Shown: piece by piece, positions 1 to 11,423 of the stretch
Position numbering within the stretch: position 1 is the first letter of the stretch
How the letters are laid out: the number at the start of each line of letters is the position of its first letter
Source of the DNA: Endotrypanum monterogeii
Taxonomy: Eukaryota; Euglenozoa; Kinetoplastea; Trypanosomatida; Trypanosomatidae
NCBI GenBank assembly: GCA_000333855.2
Contig: CM007337.1
Location: 524,648 to 588,647 of the forward strand
Direction of reading: 5' to 3'
Length of the DNA stretch: 64,000 nt
Made by a program: the position numbers and the translations under genes
Notes under the pieces: model-generated
Database searches by the model: none
The model's input: only the letters and a program-made list of their open reading frames with translations
Told to the model about the DNA's origin: nothing

Positions 1-2
1 TT

Positions 3-119
3 GGATGCATTCTACAAGCCTCACTCCACTCTCCCGTGACCGCTGACTGCTACAGGAGCGACAGTGCCAATGAGGCATGCTTAACCAGGGAGATGCAACC
101 TGAACACGAGGCACAGTAG
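3..119 (+). CDS. possible 3' end of an upstream gene (partial)
   Basis: The third frame is open from the left edge to a TAG at 117-119, giving 38 residues with no recognisable motif. The other two + frames stop before base 50. Nothing proves this stretch is coding; it may equally be 3' UTR. It is listed only because the window begins inside a transcription unit and some gene must end at or before this point. Confidence 0.2.
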   Translation, partial: GCILQASLHSPVTADCYRSDSANEACLTREMQPEHEAQ

Positions 120-1697
120 TGGATGTGCAGTATGCAAATGAGAAGAAATGCTTTTGGATCAGGTTTGAGGAGGAAGAGGTGCAGGGGAGGTGGAGTGGAC
201 ATCGGCTGTAGCGCCGCTTGTTCCGCTGTTTGTTCCGCTGTGACTCAAATTCGTTGCCCGTCAGGGCGAGTGTGAGTGTGAAGTAAGGGTGTGTGTTTTG
301 CGTAAAGTTAATCCTACTTGGCGTGACCGGGTGGCGGTTTATCAAACTTCCTATAAAATGTTAAGATGTCTTGCCTCCGTTCATGTGATTTGGTTTTTCT
401 ATATCTTTCCTGTCTTCCTCGTTCCCCTCTCCCCCTTTTTCTTTCGACCGCGTCGATGTCCGTCAACCTTCATTCCCTCTCTTTCAATGCAGTACGCAGG
501 TGGGAAATTGCGCCACCTGCGAAGATCTTGCGCACTTGTTGCCCCTCGACTTTTTTTAAAAGATTTTTCTTTTTGTTTTCCCCTGCTGCTTTCATTTTTC
601 CCCTCTGTGTGCATGTTTTGATGCTTGTATTGATATCATTGATGGACAATATAGTTGCTCAGTCAGATACTTGATCTTCTCATCCTACAACAGCACACTC
701 ACGCATAGTGTATTAACACCCTCCTCCCCCGCCTCACCGTCTGCTGCCTCCACGCCTTCATTCTCTCTTTTTTTAAATTTCATGTTTCTTATATATATTT
801 CTACCTCCCACGAGTGGTATACCGCTTCTATTTACCTCCACCTCCGGTGTTGCCGCGATAGTGGGTGCGACTGTGACTGAATTTTTCTTGATCGCTTTTT
901 CTCGCCTCCTCCCACTTTCACAAAATGCAGCACATAAAGCAGAAAACAATTTATAGCAGGGTATTTCCTCTGTCGTCTTCAATAAGGAAAGCAGAAAAGG
1001 GACGTCAACCGTTCATCTTGAGCTGTGTATATATCTCTTTATCTCCATTATATATATATATATATATGTTTTCTCAAGCGCGACAGCGTGTTGTGTGTTT
1101 GACGTACAGTGACAGATACTTTATCCCGCTTCGCTGGGTATCTTTCTCCCTCCTTTTTCTGTTCATTGAACACTGTGTAGTCGTACGATATATATGTATG
1201 AAATATGGCTATTACGTGTGTCTATTGAGTCCGATTATCCCCCCCCACAGACACACGCACACACGTGCATTGATTACCCACCGGCCGACTGGAATGGGAG
1301 GGGCGGGATATATCCACTCGCCTCAGGGGATACTCAAATATGTCGATTGTGATTATATAAATGACAGGGGAGAAGAAAAAAAAAAAGAGAAACAAAAGCC
1401 ACTCTCAAAGCAATAACCACGCAAACCTTTCAAATCGTGAGAAACGCATCGAGTTCTACGTGCACGAACGTGATGTGCCCATCCCCTCCTTTTTTTTTCT
1501 CTATCTCTTTATATCACGACAGCGTTACCATTTATTTTGCGAGTACACAGCTGCCGTTGGTTATTCCCGCATCGAGGACAGTCCACAGCTCTGATTAGCA
1601 TGTGCATCCTTTCCGCGAATGCCCCTCATCCTATTTTTCACCAAGTAAATTGGACGGCGGATCTTGCGGACATCCGATAAGAGTCGAGCAGTTGAAA

Positions 1698-1737
<40 letters not shown>

Positions 1738-2071
1738 GTGCGTGCATGTTGGCGTATAAATGTATCAGGAAAACATATGTAACGGTGCCTCACTTCACGT
1801 TACCCGCCTCTCCCTCTCTCTCCTCGCAACACTCGTTTTCATGCTGTTCGTCTATGGGTGTACCAGAGTGCGCTCGGTCTGGGTTGGCGACCTGCCTTAT
1901 TGTGTCGGGCTATTCAGAAGGGAGTGTGGTGGCTTAGAGAGGGGAGAACTAATGAAATAGTATGGGCTCTCCTGCACGCTAGGTGAGGGAAATGATGACC
2001 CCCTTTTTTCCCCGAGCGCGTTTCAGCGGTACTGATTATTTCTGCCTCCGATAATTATTAGATCGATTTTT
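120..2071. other. non-coding gap with (TA)n tracts
   Basis: No frame here looks coding: the open frames are short and are built from pyrimidine runs or dinucleotide repeats. The stretch holds a (TA)n tract at about 1049-1067, a longer one at 1702-1736, and several T/C-rich runs. It would be the 3' UTR of the upstream gene plus spacer. Confidence 0.7.
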
Positions 2072-2122
2072 CTTTTTGCTCCTTTTCCCTTTCCTTTTTT
2101 TTTCTCCTGTTACGTGACTTAG
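2072..2122 (+). promoter_or_regulatory. predicted trans-splice acceptor
   Basis: A T/C-rich tract of about 45 bases is followed by the AG at 2121-2122, 224 bases before the ATG of the serine-rich protein. This is the usual arrangement for spliced-leader addition. Confidence 0.55.
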
Positions 2123-2346
2123 GTCGCGGTTGTGCTACAGCCCTGAGAAGTCGTTCTGATCAGAGTCACGAACGCTTCCATCATCTCATCACCTCGCCTA
2201 TATACAAACCATCTGCAACGAGGTCAACTTTCCACTCGCCGCACCGCGCCTTCGTCACGCGCCCGCTTCTTTGCCCCCCTCCCCTCTCTTGCTCTTCACA
2301 AAATCAAAAAAAAAATATCAAAGAAACAGAAACGCAAAATAGTTCA

Positions 2347-4866
2347 ATGTCTCGGCGCATATTTGTAGAAAGTATGCGACAAGAGGCTCGCGAGCGCCGT
2401 GTGTTTGATAGCAGGAGCCCCACAGAAGGAATAGGGCACGCGATCGATGCAATCGAGGCAGGTGCTCCAAATGTATCTGCAGTGGATAACCAGCGCAGCG
2501 ATCACACGGATACGTATAACAGCAGGGTGCATCGTCCTGTCCCTGCAGATGATGCTGTTGATAACGCAGCGCCACATCTATCTCTAGCATCTCCAAGTAT
2601 CCACTTATTAGGTGCTACTGCCGAAAGCGACAACTGCAAGGCATCCCTTTCCTGGAGTCAGGGATCACCCAACTACAGCGATGCAACGGCACGGATCTCT
2701 GTCTTGTCCGATGTACCGGGACACTTATCAGCCACTTCGGCCCCTTCTCCTGCACACTACCCAAGCATCGAAGAGGAGCATCAGCGGCAGCCGTCGGAGC
2801 TGAGCCAGAGAGAGGGTGTGAGCGGCAGCGACGACGGTGCCAGGTACGGGACTCGAAGGCTCTTGGACAGCGAAGGCAAGGGGTTCCTCCAGCCTCGCCG
2901 CTCAACGAGCGCAATCAAGGCAGACGGAAACTCGTCTACAAAGGCCGCCGGCGCCTTATCAGGTCGCCGCCGGTCAGCCAACGGATCGAGGGGCCGGACA
3001 AGCATTTCTACACCTAGTCTCGACAATGTCCATGAAAACAGAGAAGGCACTGTATTTTTATCGAAGCGACATTCCCTGAGACGATCCAGCTCCGCGCAGA
3101 AGCGCAGCTCTATCAGTTCCATGTCTTCGTCTTCCGGTCATCCTGCGGCGGCGGGGCTCCAGAGCCGCAATGGCAGCTTTGCTCGCATGGAGGATTCTCT
3201 GGTCGCACTGCAAGTAGAACTGGCGACGGAGAAGCGCAACAATATCGAGGCAGAGCGGCTCATCATTACCGTGAACAAAGAATTAAAGCTTTTGCGGGAA
3301 GAAAATGGGCGCTTATCTCGCGAACTGGCGCTGGCCACAAACACTTCCCATGACATAGTCGGCTCTCACGGCTCAGAAGCCGCCGGAAACACGGTTGCAG
3401 TGGCGTCCCTCTCTGCAAGGCCGCCCGAGGACGCAGGAGAGACAGCGGCAGCAAATCGAATTCGTGAGCTCGAGGCGCGCCTTAGTGAGCTGACGCACAA
3501 CCTGGAGACGAAGCAGCATGAGCTGGATACCAAAGAAGAGCGTATTCGTTTGCTAGAACACAAGCTAGCGGATCAACTTCTCTCGTCCTCGGGGACGGGC
3601 TATATGGGGACTGTGCCGACAGACCATTCGCGGTCGCTTCGTTCGTCTGCAACGGAGCCTCTTCAGCAGCAGCGCGGCGCCAGCCACATGAGCCACACTG
3701 GCGACGACAAGGAGAAGAAGTTTGAGGGAAACGGGGCGCCCTCTGATTTTTACTGGCGAGCGGAGGCACCACCAACAGCTCGGCTGGGACCTAAAATAAA
3801 AACAATTCGCTCTGTGAGCCTGGACAAGGCTGACGCTGCGCCACGGCCCCAGTCGGTGCCGCGAACTGGAAATATATTTTCAATGCAAAGCGATGCCTCC
3901 AGCTCGTATGCGCAAGCGACTACCACTAATGAACGCTCTCTTCCTTTTGCCTCAACCCTACGGCTGTCTCAGTGGGACGCTGCAGCGAACCGCCCTCGTA
4001 GCGCCACAAGGGCTCATTGCCAGCCGTCACCGACTCGTACTGTTGTGGGTCGTGACAGTGTCTCGGCTCCTTCAGTACCGGTGAACACCGACTCTACGAA
4101 AAGCAATGACGCACGACGAAGCTCCCGTGCAGATGAAAGCCCTGCTCATTCACGACTTTTCGATGACACACAGAGCTCTCGCCGGCGGCGCAACAGCAGT
4201 AACCCGGCTGCCTCTTGCGATCAGGCTACTAGCAGCAGCAGCACCACCGGTAATCGTTCCCTCGTCACCAAACAAGTACCCTCGCCTGCCCGTCTGGGGT
4301 CCCCAAGCGGTCCTCGGCGCCCATCAACGCAGCGCCGCGGGTCTAGTTCGTCAGTGCATTCCATGGCTACAGCGACTCGTGCGCAGAATTACCACTCGTC
4401 CAGTCGCCGTTCATCCGTATCGTCGCCGCTGCACCGACAGTCCAGTAGCACTGGTACCGCTGGCCACCCATCACGCCTGGACATGAGCTCACAAGGTGCC
4501 GGGGACCATCGTCTCTCGTCACCAGCCCGCTCTCTCCATGGTGGGGCACACAGCACCTTCCTCGCGCTTAATTCCCCCGGACGCCGTAGCTCGGCATCGC
4601 GTTCTGTGGCTCAGCAAAGCGTTCGGTCCTCCACCTCTACTCGATCTCGCCCGCTGATTACGTTCAGCACAGATCATGAAGCGATGGCTTTGAAGGGCAC
4701 AACAACAACGGTCACGTTTAAAAGCAGCAGCACCTCGACCACTCCTTACCGAAGCAACTCCTACGCTCGTGATGGTGCACTACTGCTTTCTTCCCGCGCC
4801 ATCAAATCCGTCGCGATAGAGGCACGATCTCACAAGGGAATTTCCACCGCTACCGATGCCCCGTAG
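2347..4866 (+). CDS. serine/arginine-rich coiled-coil protein, function unknown
   Basis: I do not recognise this 839-residue protein as a named family. It is strongly enriched in Ser, Arg and Thr, and much of it is probably disordered. Two heptad-type stretches stand out: about residues 281-332 and 369-414, both rich in Glu, Leu and Lys, so a coiled coil and self-association are likely. After residue 600 there are many short basic-serine clusters of the RRSS and SSPxR type, which are typical phosphorylation sites and resemble disordered microtubule-binding or cytoskeletal regions. No signal peptide or membrane segment is visible. The ATG at 2347 is the first in frame after the predicted splice acceptor. 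A cytoskeletal role is an inference from composition only. Confidence 0.85.
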   Translation: MSRRIFVESMRQEARERRVFDSRSPTEGIGHAIDAIEAGAPNVSAVDNQRSDHTDTYNSRVHRPVPADDAVDNAAPHLSLASPSIHLLGATAESDNCKASLSWSQGSPNYSDATARISVLSDVPGHLSATSAPSPAHYPSIEEEHQRQPSELSQREGVSGSDDGARYGTRRLLDSEGKGFLQPRRSTSAIKADGNSSTKAAGALSGRRRSANGSRGRTSISTPSLDNVHENREGTVFLSKRHSLRRSSSAQKRSSISSMSSSSGHPAAAGLQSRNGSFARMEDSLVALQVELATEKRNNIEAERLIITVNKELKLLREENGRLSRELALATNTSHDIVGSHGSEAAGNTVAVASLSARPPEDAGETAAANRIRELEARLSELTHNLETKQHELDTKEERIRLLEHKLADQLLSSSGTGYMGTVPTDHSRSLRSSATEPLQQQRGASHMSHTGDDKEKKFEGNGAPSDFYWRAEAPPTARLGPKIKTIRSVSLDKADAAPRPQSVPRTGNIFSMQSDASSSYAQATTTNERSLPFASTLRLSQWDAAANRPRSATRAHCQPSPTRTVVGRDSVSAPSVPVNTDSTKSNDARRSSRADESPAHSRLFDDTQSSRRRRNSSNPAASCDQATSSSSTTGNRSLVTKQVPSPARLGSPSGPRRPSTQRRGSSSSVHSMATATRAQNYHSSSRRSSVSSPLHRQSSSTGTAGHPSRLDMSSQGAGDHRLSSPARSLHGGAHSTFLALNSPGRRSSASRSVAQQSVRSSTSTRSRPLITFSTDHEAMALKGTTTTVTFKSSSTSTTPYRSNSYARDGALLLSSRAIKSVAIEARSHKGISTATDAP

Positions 4867-6868
4867 TCCAGCGTCACCGGGAGACATCTAGTCTACGGCA
4901 CTCTTCATCTCTTGCCCCCTCTCTGCTCGGCGTCTCGATCTATTCGGTGCCCCCATTATTTTTCTAAAATGATTGGAGCACATTTTCTACTTTCAGGAAT
5001 CGACGAACTAGCCAAACGCATACGGCGCTGAGGGGAGAGAAAGGGAGTGGTGGGGTGGGGTAGTTGTGTGCGGGAACAAGGAGAGGCCGCCTTCCCTTCC
5101 GACGCAGAGACCACCACCGTCCGTATGTAGTTTTTTTAAAATTGTTTTCTGTCCTGCTTGCCCCCTAACGATAGTGATGATGGGTCCATGGGAATGTGAG
5201 CTACTGGGTGAGGTAAAAGCCAACCAACAACCTAGATGACGTTTGACACATATTCACTATACTCTCCGCTTGCGAATGTGCACCCCCCCCCCCCAGTCAA
5301 AGACGGCCTAGAAATAAATGCACTCGCAAAAAAGGTTCATGACAATGAATGTATAATTCATACATACCTCTGCGTGCTTCGCCTGCCCAGAGTGTGAACC
5401 GACGCTGAGACGGAGCCACACGTGGCGGTGAGCAGCACTTGTACCACTCATAAAGGTCTGGGGCACCTGACGGCTTGCCTCGAGTGTGTCTCACCCTACA
5501 GTGACAGCGCAGCGGCGGTGGCGATGTCAGGGGCCCTGAGAGAAACCCTCGGTCAGAGAACTTTGTCTACCGGTGGTGGTCTACTCGGAGCACTACTGTG
5601 ACATCACCACTGACGCTGGCAAAGAGCTACGCCGAGGTAGGGGCCGCAAGGATGCGGACGAGCGGGCTTTTCTGCGGCGCTGTATCGCACCTCGCGGTGC
5701 CCCTCCTGGCTACTCCGGTGTGGGTGTGTGGCGTGAGGCTCACGTGACGTCGTGGGATGAAGCTCACGCGCTGGAGGGTGAGACTGTGTGGTACCCTGAA
5801 AGACAGGAGCGGTGTATCGTGGGTACCTCCTCCTTCACAGGAGTTACCGCCACCGGTGTTTAACTTTATTACTTTTTCTAGCGGTCGTTCTTTTTTTTTT
5901 TTTACTCGTAGAACAAAGACTGACATGCATCAGCGCGTGGAATCTCCGCCGTCTTTTGCCCTCCTCCCTCCCAGTCCCGTTCTCACCTCACTCAACATAT
6001 ATATATATATATATATATATAGTTTTTCTACTTCCTACTTGATTGCAGATGGTTGCGCTCCGCAGCGGTAGACATCTAGACGGTGGAGAGTGTGGGGGCT
6101 ATATAGGTGGGATGGGGGGTTGCATGTAAGAAAAAAAAATCGATTTTGTTAGTAGAGCCTCTCGGCGATGTGAAAAGCTCCTTTTTGTTGTTTGTCTCAC
6201 GGTGAGATCCCCCCCCTTGCCAGCGCGCGTTTCTTCAACCCTCATTCCTGCATTGATGCACCGTATACACCGCTTTTTTTTTCGAACGTGTGCTCGTATC
6301 GAGGGTCCCATTCGCTTTCCAGGTTGCTGTTACGCATGCTTGTGTGCGATTGTACCTCCTTTTTTTGCACTTGCCACAGTGTGGCCCCAACGCACATTGC
6401 TGACATGGCTTCACCCCACCTCTATCACCCTTCCCCACCCCTTCCCGCAATGTCTTTACAAGAGAGGGTTGGCTTTCCCTGCATGCATATGTCGATGTGT
6501 ATACTCAAACCCTTAAATATCCTTTTTTTCTTTCTTCTCTTTTGAGTAGCATCTTTTCGTAATCTCTCCCCTTGGTGCCCAGATCACGACCTTTGCGGGC
6601 TGCTCGCCTGACTGACCTTTCTAGAGTGCGTCTGGCGCATACTAGGCCCCTCTTGTATCTTGTTTCCACTTTTTCTTCACTGCCTATCCGGAAGTCGTTT
6701 CATCGTTACCGCAGTCGAATAGCGCTCTCACCGGGATGTGCGTCATACACACACACACACACACACACACACATATGGACATTCGCTTTGAGAGCTACAA
6801 TCGTTCGGTTTTGCTCGTTGTTCTTTGAGGAACGCGCCGACGGCGTCAACAGGCAAAACCCTGTCAAA
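4867..6868. other. non-coding gap with GC-rich island and dinucleotide repeats
   Basis: No convincing gene lies in this 2-kb gap. It contains a C-run at 5283-5294, a GC-rich stretch at about 5390-5865 that differs from its T-rich surroundings, a (TA)n tract at 5997-6021 and a (CA)n tract at 6746-6774. The open frames across the GC-rich island begin with GTG and carry no motif. Confidence 0.65.
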
Positions 6869-6890
6869 TTTTTTTTTTTATGTTTCCCAG
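6869..6890 (+). promoter_or_regulatory. predicted trans-splice acceptor
   Basis: An 11-base T run at 6869-6879 and a short pyrimidine stretch precede the AG at 6889-6890, 217 bases before the ATG of the MSP-domain gene. Confidence 0.5.
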
Positions 6891-7107
6891 CATCCGCAAC
6901 AACACTTTGCTCTTGTTGTTCTCATTTGCCTCCAGCTAGCCCACCTCCTCACCACTCGCCGGTCGCCAACGCCTTTCACCCGGCTCGCCTTCGCAGCCAG
7001 TACTACAACTACGCTCGGATAACTCTTTGGTAGTTAACCGGTGATCGTAATCTGTGTTTGTCACTACCCATTTAGTTGCGTGCTCTCCTTCCTGATTCGA
7101 TTACGCA

Positions 7108-8004
7108 ATGTCAAGAGAGGAGTCGATCGACTTATCCCCCCATAGGTACTCTCCCGGGGAACCCTTAACGCCCTCCTTCACGAGTGCACACTCCTCACCG
7201 AAACGAAGGCAGCCGCAGCAGCATCGAAACGCCACAACACACCCAAGGATCAAGATCGAACCTACTTGTCTCGTATTCCCGCCGCCTCATTATGGGCGCT
7301 GCATTCAGAACGCGGTTTCTATATACAACGTCTCGAAGCAGCCATGTGTGTTTAAGATGCGCAGTCAAAACCCAGACCGATACGTTGTGAAGCCGCACGT
7401 CGCTATCGTGGCGCCAGAGTCTGCCACACGCATTTTTGTAACACTCCGTGACATGAATACGCTAGGAATAAAGAACTTGCCCGAGGACACACAGGAACGC
7501 TTCCGCTTGTCGTTGAGGCTTTACGACTCGGTCACCGTCGACCCGTCGCTCCCGCCAAAGGAGCTGTGGAGCCTGCTCATGGGACGCGGTGCCCCTGTAG
7601 ACCATGAACAGGATCTAATTGCATATTTTACCAAGATGGAAACTCCCGTGGGAGGTCTCGTCATCTTTTTCCCACCAACATACCTTCCCGTCCTAGCCTC
7701 AAAGGTCGCCGACACAGCCTCACCTCACACCCTGGTTACGACAAGTGAATGCCCACCCAATAGCGCAAGTGGCTCGGACGCTGCTGCAGTGTGTAGTAGA
7801 GCGCCTAATTTTGTGGGCAGTCATGCTGGAATATCTTCCTCGGCCAGATGCATCTCTTTTAAGCGGCTGTGTAAATGTGTTGCTGTGCGTGGGGACCTCT
7901 TGATATGTCTTGTCGTGGTGAGCTTGGTCGTTCTTTATGTATCCGTTATGACGTATGATCTCTTTGGGGTTGGGTTGACGGCACCAGCAGTTTCTTCTCG
8001 GTAG
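7108..8004 (+). CDS. VAP-like MSP-domain protein, tail-anchored
   Basis: The 298-residue product has a disordered, Ser/Pro-rich head of about 45 residues. An MSP (major sperm protein) domain follows at about 48-165, with the typical opening IKIEPTCLVFPPP, a conserved NVSKQPCVFKMRSQNP strand and a V.P segment. A single hydrophobic segment at about 263-283 close to the C-terminus makes it a tail-anchored protein. This is the architecture of VAP/Scs2 proteins of the ER, which bind FFAT motifs of lipid-transfer proteins at membrane contact sites. The ER location and FFAT binding follow from the family; they are not shown here. VAPs usually have a coiled coil between the MSP domain and the anchor. 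Here the linker is about 90 residues and I see no clear heptads. Confidence 0.8.
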   Translation: MSREESIDLSPHRYSPGEPLTPSFTSAHSSPKRRQPQQHRNATTHPRIKIEPTCLVFPPPHYGRCIQNAVSIYNVSKQPCVFKMRSQNPDRYVVKPHVAIVAPESATRIFVTLRDMNTLGIKNLPEDTQERFRLSLRLYDSVTVDPSLPPKELWSLLMGRGAPVDHEQDLIAYFTKMETPVGGLVIFFPPTYLPVLASKVADTASPHTLVTTSECPPNSASGSDAAAVCSRAPNFVGSHAGISSSARCISFKRLCKCVAVRGDLLICLVVVSLVVLYVSVMTYDLFGVGLTAPAVSSR

Positions 8005-11000
8005 AAACATGTATTCACATGGCCTCTCTCCCCCCTCTCCTTTTCGTACGGCTCGAGGAGTAGTGCGCGTACAGGGGACCGTGCATTTGGACCTCCGTAC
8101 TTTCTAGAGCACTGGGGAGGAAGGGGGGGGGTAGAGTGTTGAAGAAGAATAGTCTAGCAGGTCGCTGTGAAGTGCAGGGCCATAGGGACAGGTGAAGCAC
8201 CGGCTCCATGCCACACACATAATACATATATATATATATATATATATAATGTGTGTGTATACAGTAAAGAAGAAGAACATTCGTGCATTAAGGTGCTTGG
8301 GTAAATGGCGAATCCCTTCCTTCTGGGCACCGCGGGGTGCCCTGTGCGTGTTTGCAGAGCAGCGAGGAGGAGTGTGACACAAGCGGCATACTGGAGGCTG
8401 TGTGAAACCATTTTCTACACGTCAGCTTGACCTCCGATGAGTGGTCCACAAGGTGCAGGATCTAGACTCCACACACGTGTACTGCGCACCCTCAACGGAA
8501 AGCCCTGTCCACAGAGGCTGTGTGTGTGTGTGTCTGCTTTTGGTTGTCTTTTCTTTGAAATGGAAAAGCAAAACCTCGGGGTCGAAAGAAGCGTGGCAAC
8601 GATGGATATCAAAGGTTAAAGGAAGAAAAGAGGGGGGGATGCAGGCGGGCATGCATATGCTAGAGTGGGGGACCTCTGGCTCCTTGTCGAGCTTTAGCTT
8701 GAGCGTAATGTCAATCTTATACCTACCCATCCCCTCAAGTTCAGCTCTCCCCTCGCCCCCACTCCCCTGGGGTCGGTGTCTCTCACGGCCGCCGCCTGGC
8801 TCCATCCGGGAGAGCGATGTGCATTGTATCGCCCCAGCTGCTTCCTGAGTCCCTTCCTCACCGGAGAAGGAGAAGTGCGAGAATTTATTGCAATGAATGT
8901 ACTTTGTGCTCTTCACAGGGTGACGATGTTGTGCTCCTCCTTCCCCCTTTTTAAAATTATTTTCCCCCTCCATGGTTTCTGGTGCGAACCTATTGATGCT
9001 GCTGAGGTCCTGTCTCCTCTGCAGGCGAATAAGAAGTGTTGCGTTTGTGTCCACCAAATGCCAGGTGGTGGTGGAGAGAGAGGATAAGGGGTCCTGAGGT
9101 GATGCGCCTTCCATGAGGTCTATTGTTCTTCAGGCATTTGTCTGTCCATACCACCCTGGTTCCACTCTCTCAACTCCCGCTATTCGAAATCCACACACAC
9201 ACACACACACAAAGACACACCTGCTGTGTTGCACGAGGCCAGTGAAACGCAGTGAGGACACTGTCGTTCCTGTGACAATGAGTAACTCAGAATAAAGCAG
9301 CGATGTTATCCTCCCGCTGACAGAATGGCCTAGATGGCAGAAGCAACTGGAGGCGGAGAAAAATTATACTGAGGCGGCCAGAGCGGGGCGTAGTTGGACG
9401 CAGACAAACGGGATATGTGGTCCATTACGGCCGTGTTCCTTGCAGCCTTTGACAATGTCCATCTCTTGCCCCATTTCTCTTCTCCACCCCCGTGTACAGT
9501 TATTTTTTCGCACCACAAATGGGAGGTGAGGTCCCCTCCTTCACTACACGAAGGCCCCACAGCTTGAGCCTCTGTGCTGTTTGATATGAAGGGGGGGGGG
9601 GGGGGCTGCGAGAGAACGTGATATGTTTGCTTCATCATAACAGCCAACACCACTCTGTCTAGAACTACGAGACTGACGCACAACGTCAAAAGTCGAGTTG
9701 CCACGAGTGTCATTCGAGAGCGGCGACTGCTTTGTTGCCCATGCAAAGCTCCTTACTCATTGATCACCAAGCCCAACCCACACTAGTCGCATGGGAGAGC
9801 GGGGCTTTGAACTGGCTCTCGCTCGAATGCGGTGCTCTAGACGATTACTGACCACCATGCTAACATGATGACGTGGAAGGTTAACTCTTCGCGACGCCGA
9901 CAGCAAATCGGTATGTCACAGCTCAGGAGAGTCGGTCCTACTGACGTTGATGAGCCTACGCTGCTCTTCTTTACGTGTGCTTCGGGGCAAACGGTCCCTT
10001 GCCTTCTCCACCATCCTGCTATATATATATTTTTTCCCCTTCCTTCCCTTCCCTTCCTCCTCCGTTCGCCTGGCGGGTACGGATGTGGTGCAGGGCAAAG
10101 CTTTCTCTGCTCTACATGTTCTCTTCTGTCAGTGTGCTCCCCCTACTCCGCTTCACGCGAATCGGTGTGAGAGTGACTCTGCCCACTACGCCTCCCCTCC
10201 CTTTGTGCCCTCGTAATGCTATCCTGTGCTCAGGATGTGCCCGGGTAATTTCAACTCCACCAACTCGCTGCACTGGAGAGAGGGTGAGGATGACATATTC
10301 GGATGATCTAAGGTCGCCTTATCGTTGTATCTCGTGCGCTCTCTGATGGTGCAGCAGCGTAGCTCTACCGGAAATATACATATATATACATATATATTAT
10401 AGATGCTAAATCACCTTGTTCAATGGCACTTCCCTCTGCATTGTAGACGCGTACTGTTATGCAAACAAAAGTTGTTGGCGGCGGTGGCTGATGAGACACT
10501 GCATCTGACAGCAAACCGTCGCTCGCGTGTTGGCAATCGGGTACTGTTTTTTATTTCGAACTCAATGCGTGCGGGTGCGCTCCAAAAAATATATATATAT
10601 ACATTTTTTATGGCCTTTCTTTTATGATGAACTCACTGTGCACTGGTGCCTTTACGTTGCCTGTTCCCCCCCCTCTCACAACAGCAGTTGTTTATACACT
10701 GGCTGTGCGCAAGTCACGCCCACTCGACCGCAAAATAGCCCACGCGCACTTGGTAAGGAGCGCCTCTTCGCCCCCCGACTTTTTTTTTCCCTGGTTCGTA
10801 CAAATTCGTCCTTGCGTGGATGAGGGGTGAGCGGGGGGGGGGCGCGCGTCGACCACGTCAACACCACCTCACTTTTTTTTCCCCGTGCTTTACCTCTGCA
10901 CGCCTACTCCTATAGCTGACCTCCCCAAGACGTCGTTGAGGTACGCCCACTTTTCACATCTCCGTAGATCGATGCACACGTGGGCCCGCTGCCGGATTTT

Positions 11001-11100
11001 TCTTCTCTCCTGCTCTCTTTTCCCCGAGAGAGCGAAGCCAAGATTGATTTCTAGAAGAAAAAAACGCCAAGGTCGTGAACATTGAAATATATATATCTAT

Positions 11101-11140
<40 letters not shown>

Positions 11141-11167
11141 ACATGTATGTGTGTGTGTGTGTGTGTG
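8005..11167. other. 3.2-kb non-coding gap with repeats
   Basis: No + strand gene is visible. The stretch holds (TA)n at 8225-8249, (CA)n at 9192-9210, a 15-base G run at 9591-9605, a tRNA-like A/B-box sequence on the minus strand near 9787-9858, (TA)n at about 10377-10400, and a compound (TA)n-(GT)n tract at about 11092-11170. A 230-codon minus-strand frame at 8422-9114 starts with ATG but has no recognisable domain; it is discussed under findings. Confidence 0.6.
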
Positions 11168-11170
11168 TGT
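11092..11170. repeat. compound (TA)n/(GT)n microsatellite
   Basis: About 40 bases of alternating TA run directly into about 38 bases of GT with one interruption. It lies just upstream of the pyrimidine tract of the TMEM94-like gene. Confidence 0.9.
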
Positions 11171-11214
11171 CCCTGTCTGTCTCATCTACCTCTTTGCTCT
11201 GATTCCTTGCCTAG
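11168..11214 (+). promoter_or_regulatory. predicted trans-splice acceptor
   Basis: A C/T-rich stretch of about 43 bases ends in the AG at 11213-11214, 209 bases before the ATG of the TMEM94-like gene. Confidence 0.55.
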
Positions 11215-11423
11215 AGCTGTGTTTTTGTACACCTATATTTGTGGAGGCTCGTATCGCGGTAAAGGCACCCCTTCGTGTTAAGCCAACGCAGCGAAGGGAA
11301 CATAAAGGGTGTGCGTGTACTTCACTGCATTCTAAGTGCTCCTAAGTATAATTGTTAAGAGAGTGAGCGAGGAAGGGAGGACAAGAGCGATAATTCCACA
11401 CCACTGATAGACAGCAGCGGGCA

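Noticed and set aside
925..1416. 163-codon + frame starting with ATG
   Set aside because: It crosses a (TA)n tract (Ile-Tyr repeats) and ends in a poly-Lys stretch made by an A run; no domain.
9330..9746. 138-codon minus-strand frame
   Set aside because: Crosses a 15-base G run giving poly-Pro; no domain; next to the tRNA-like sequence.
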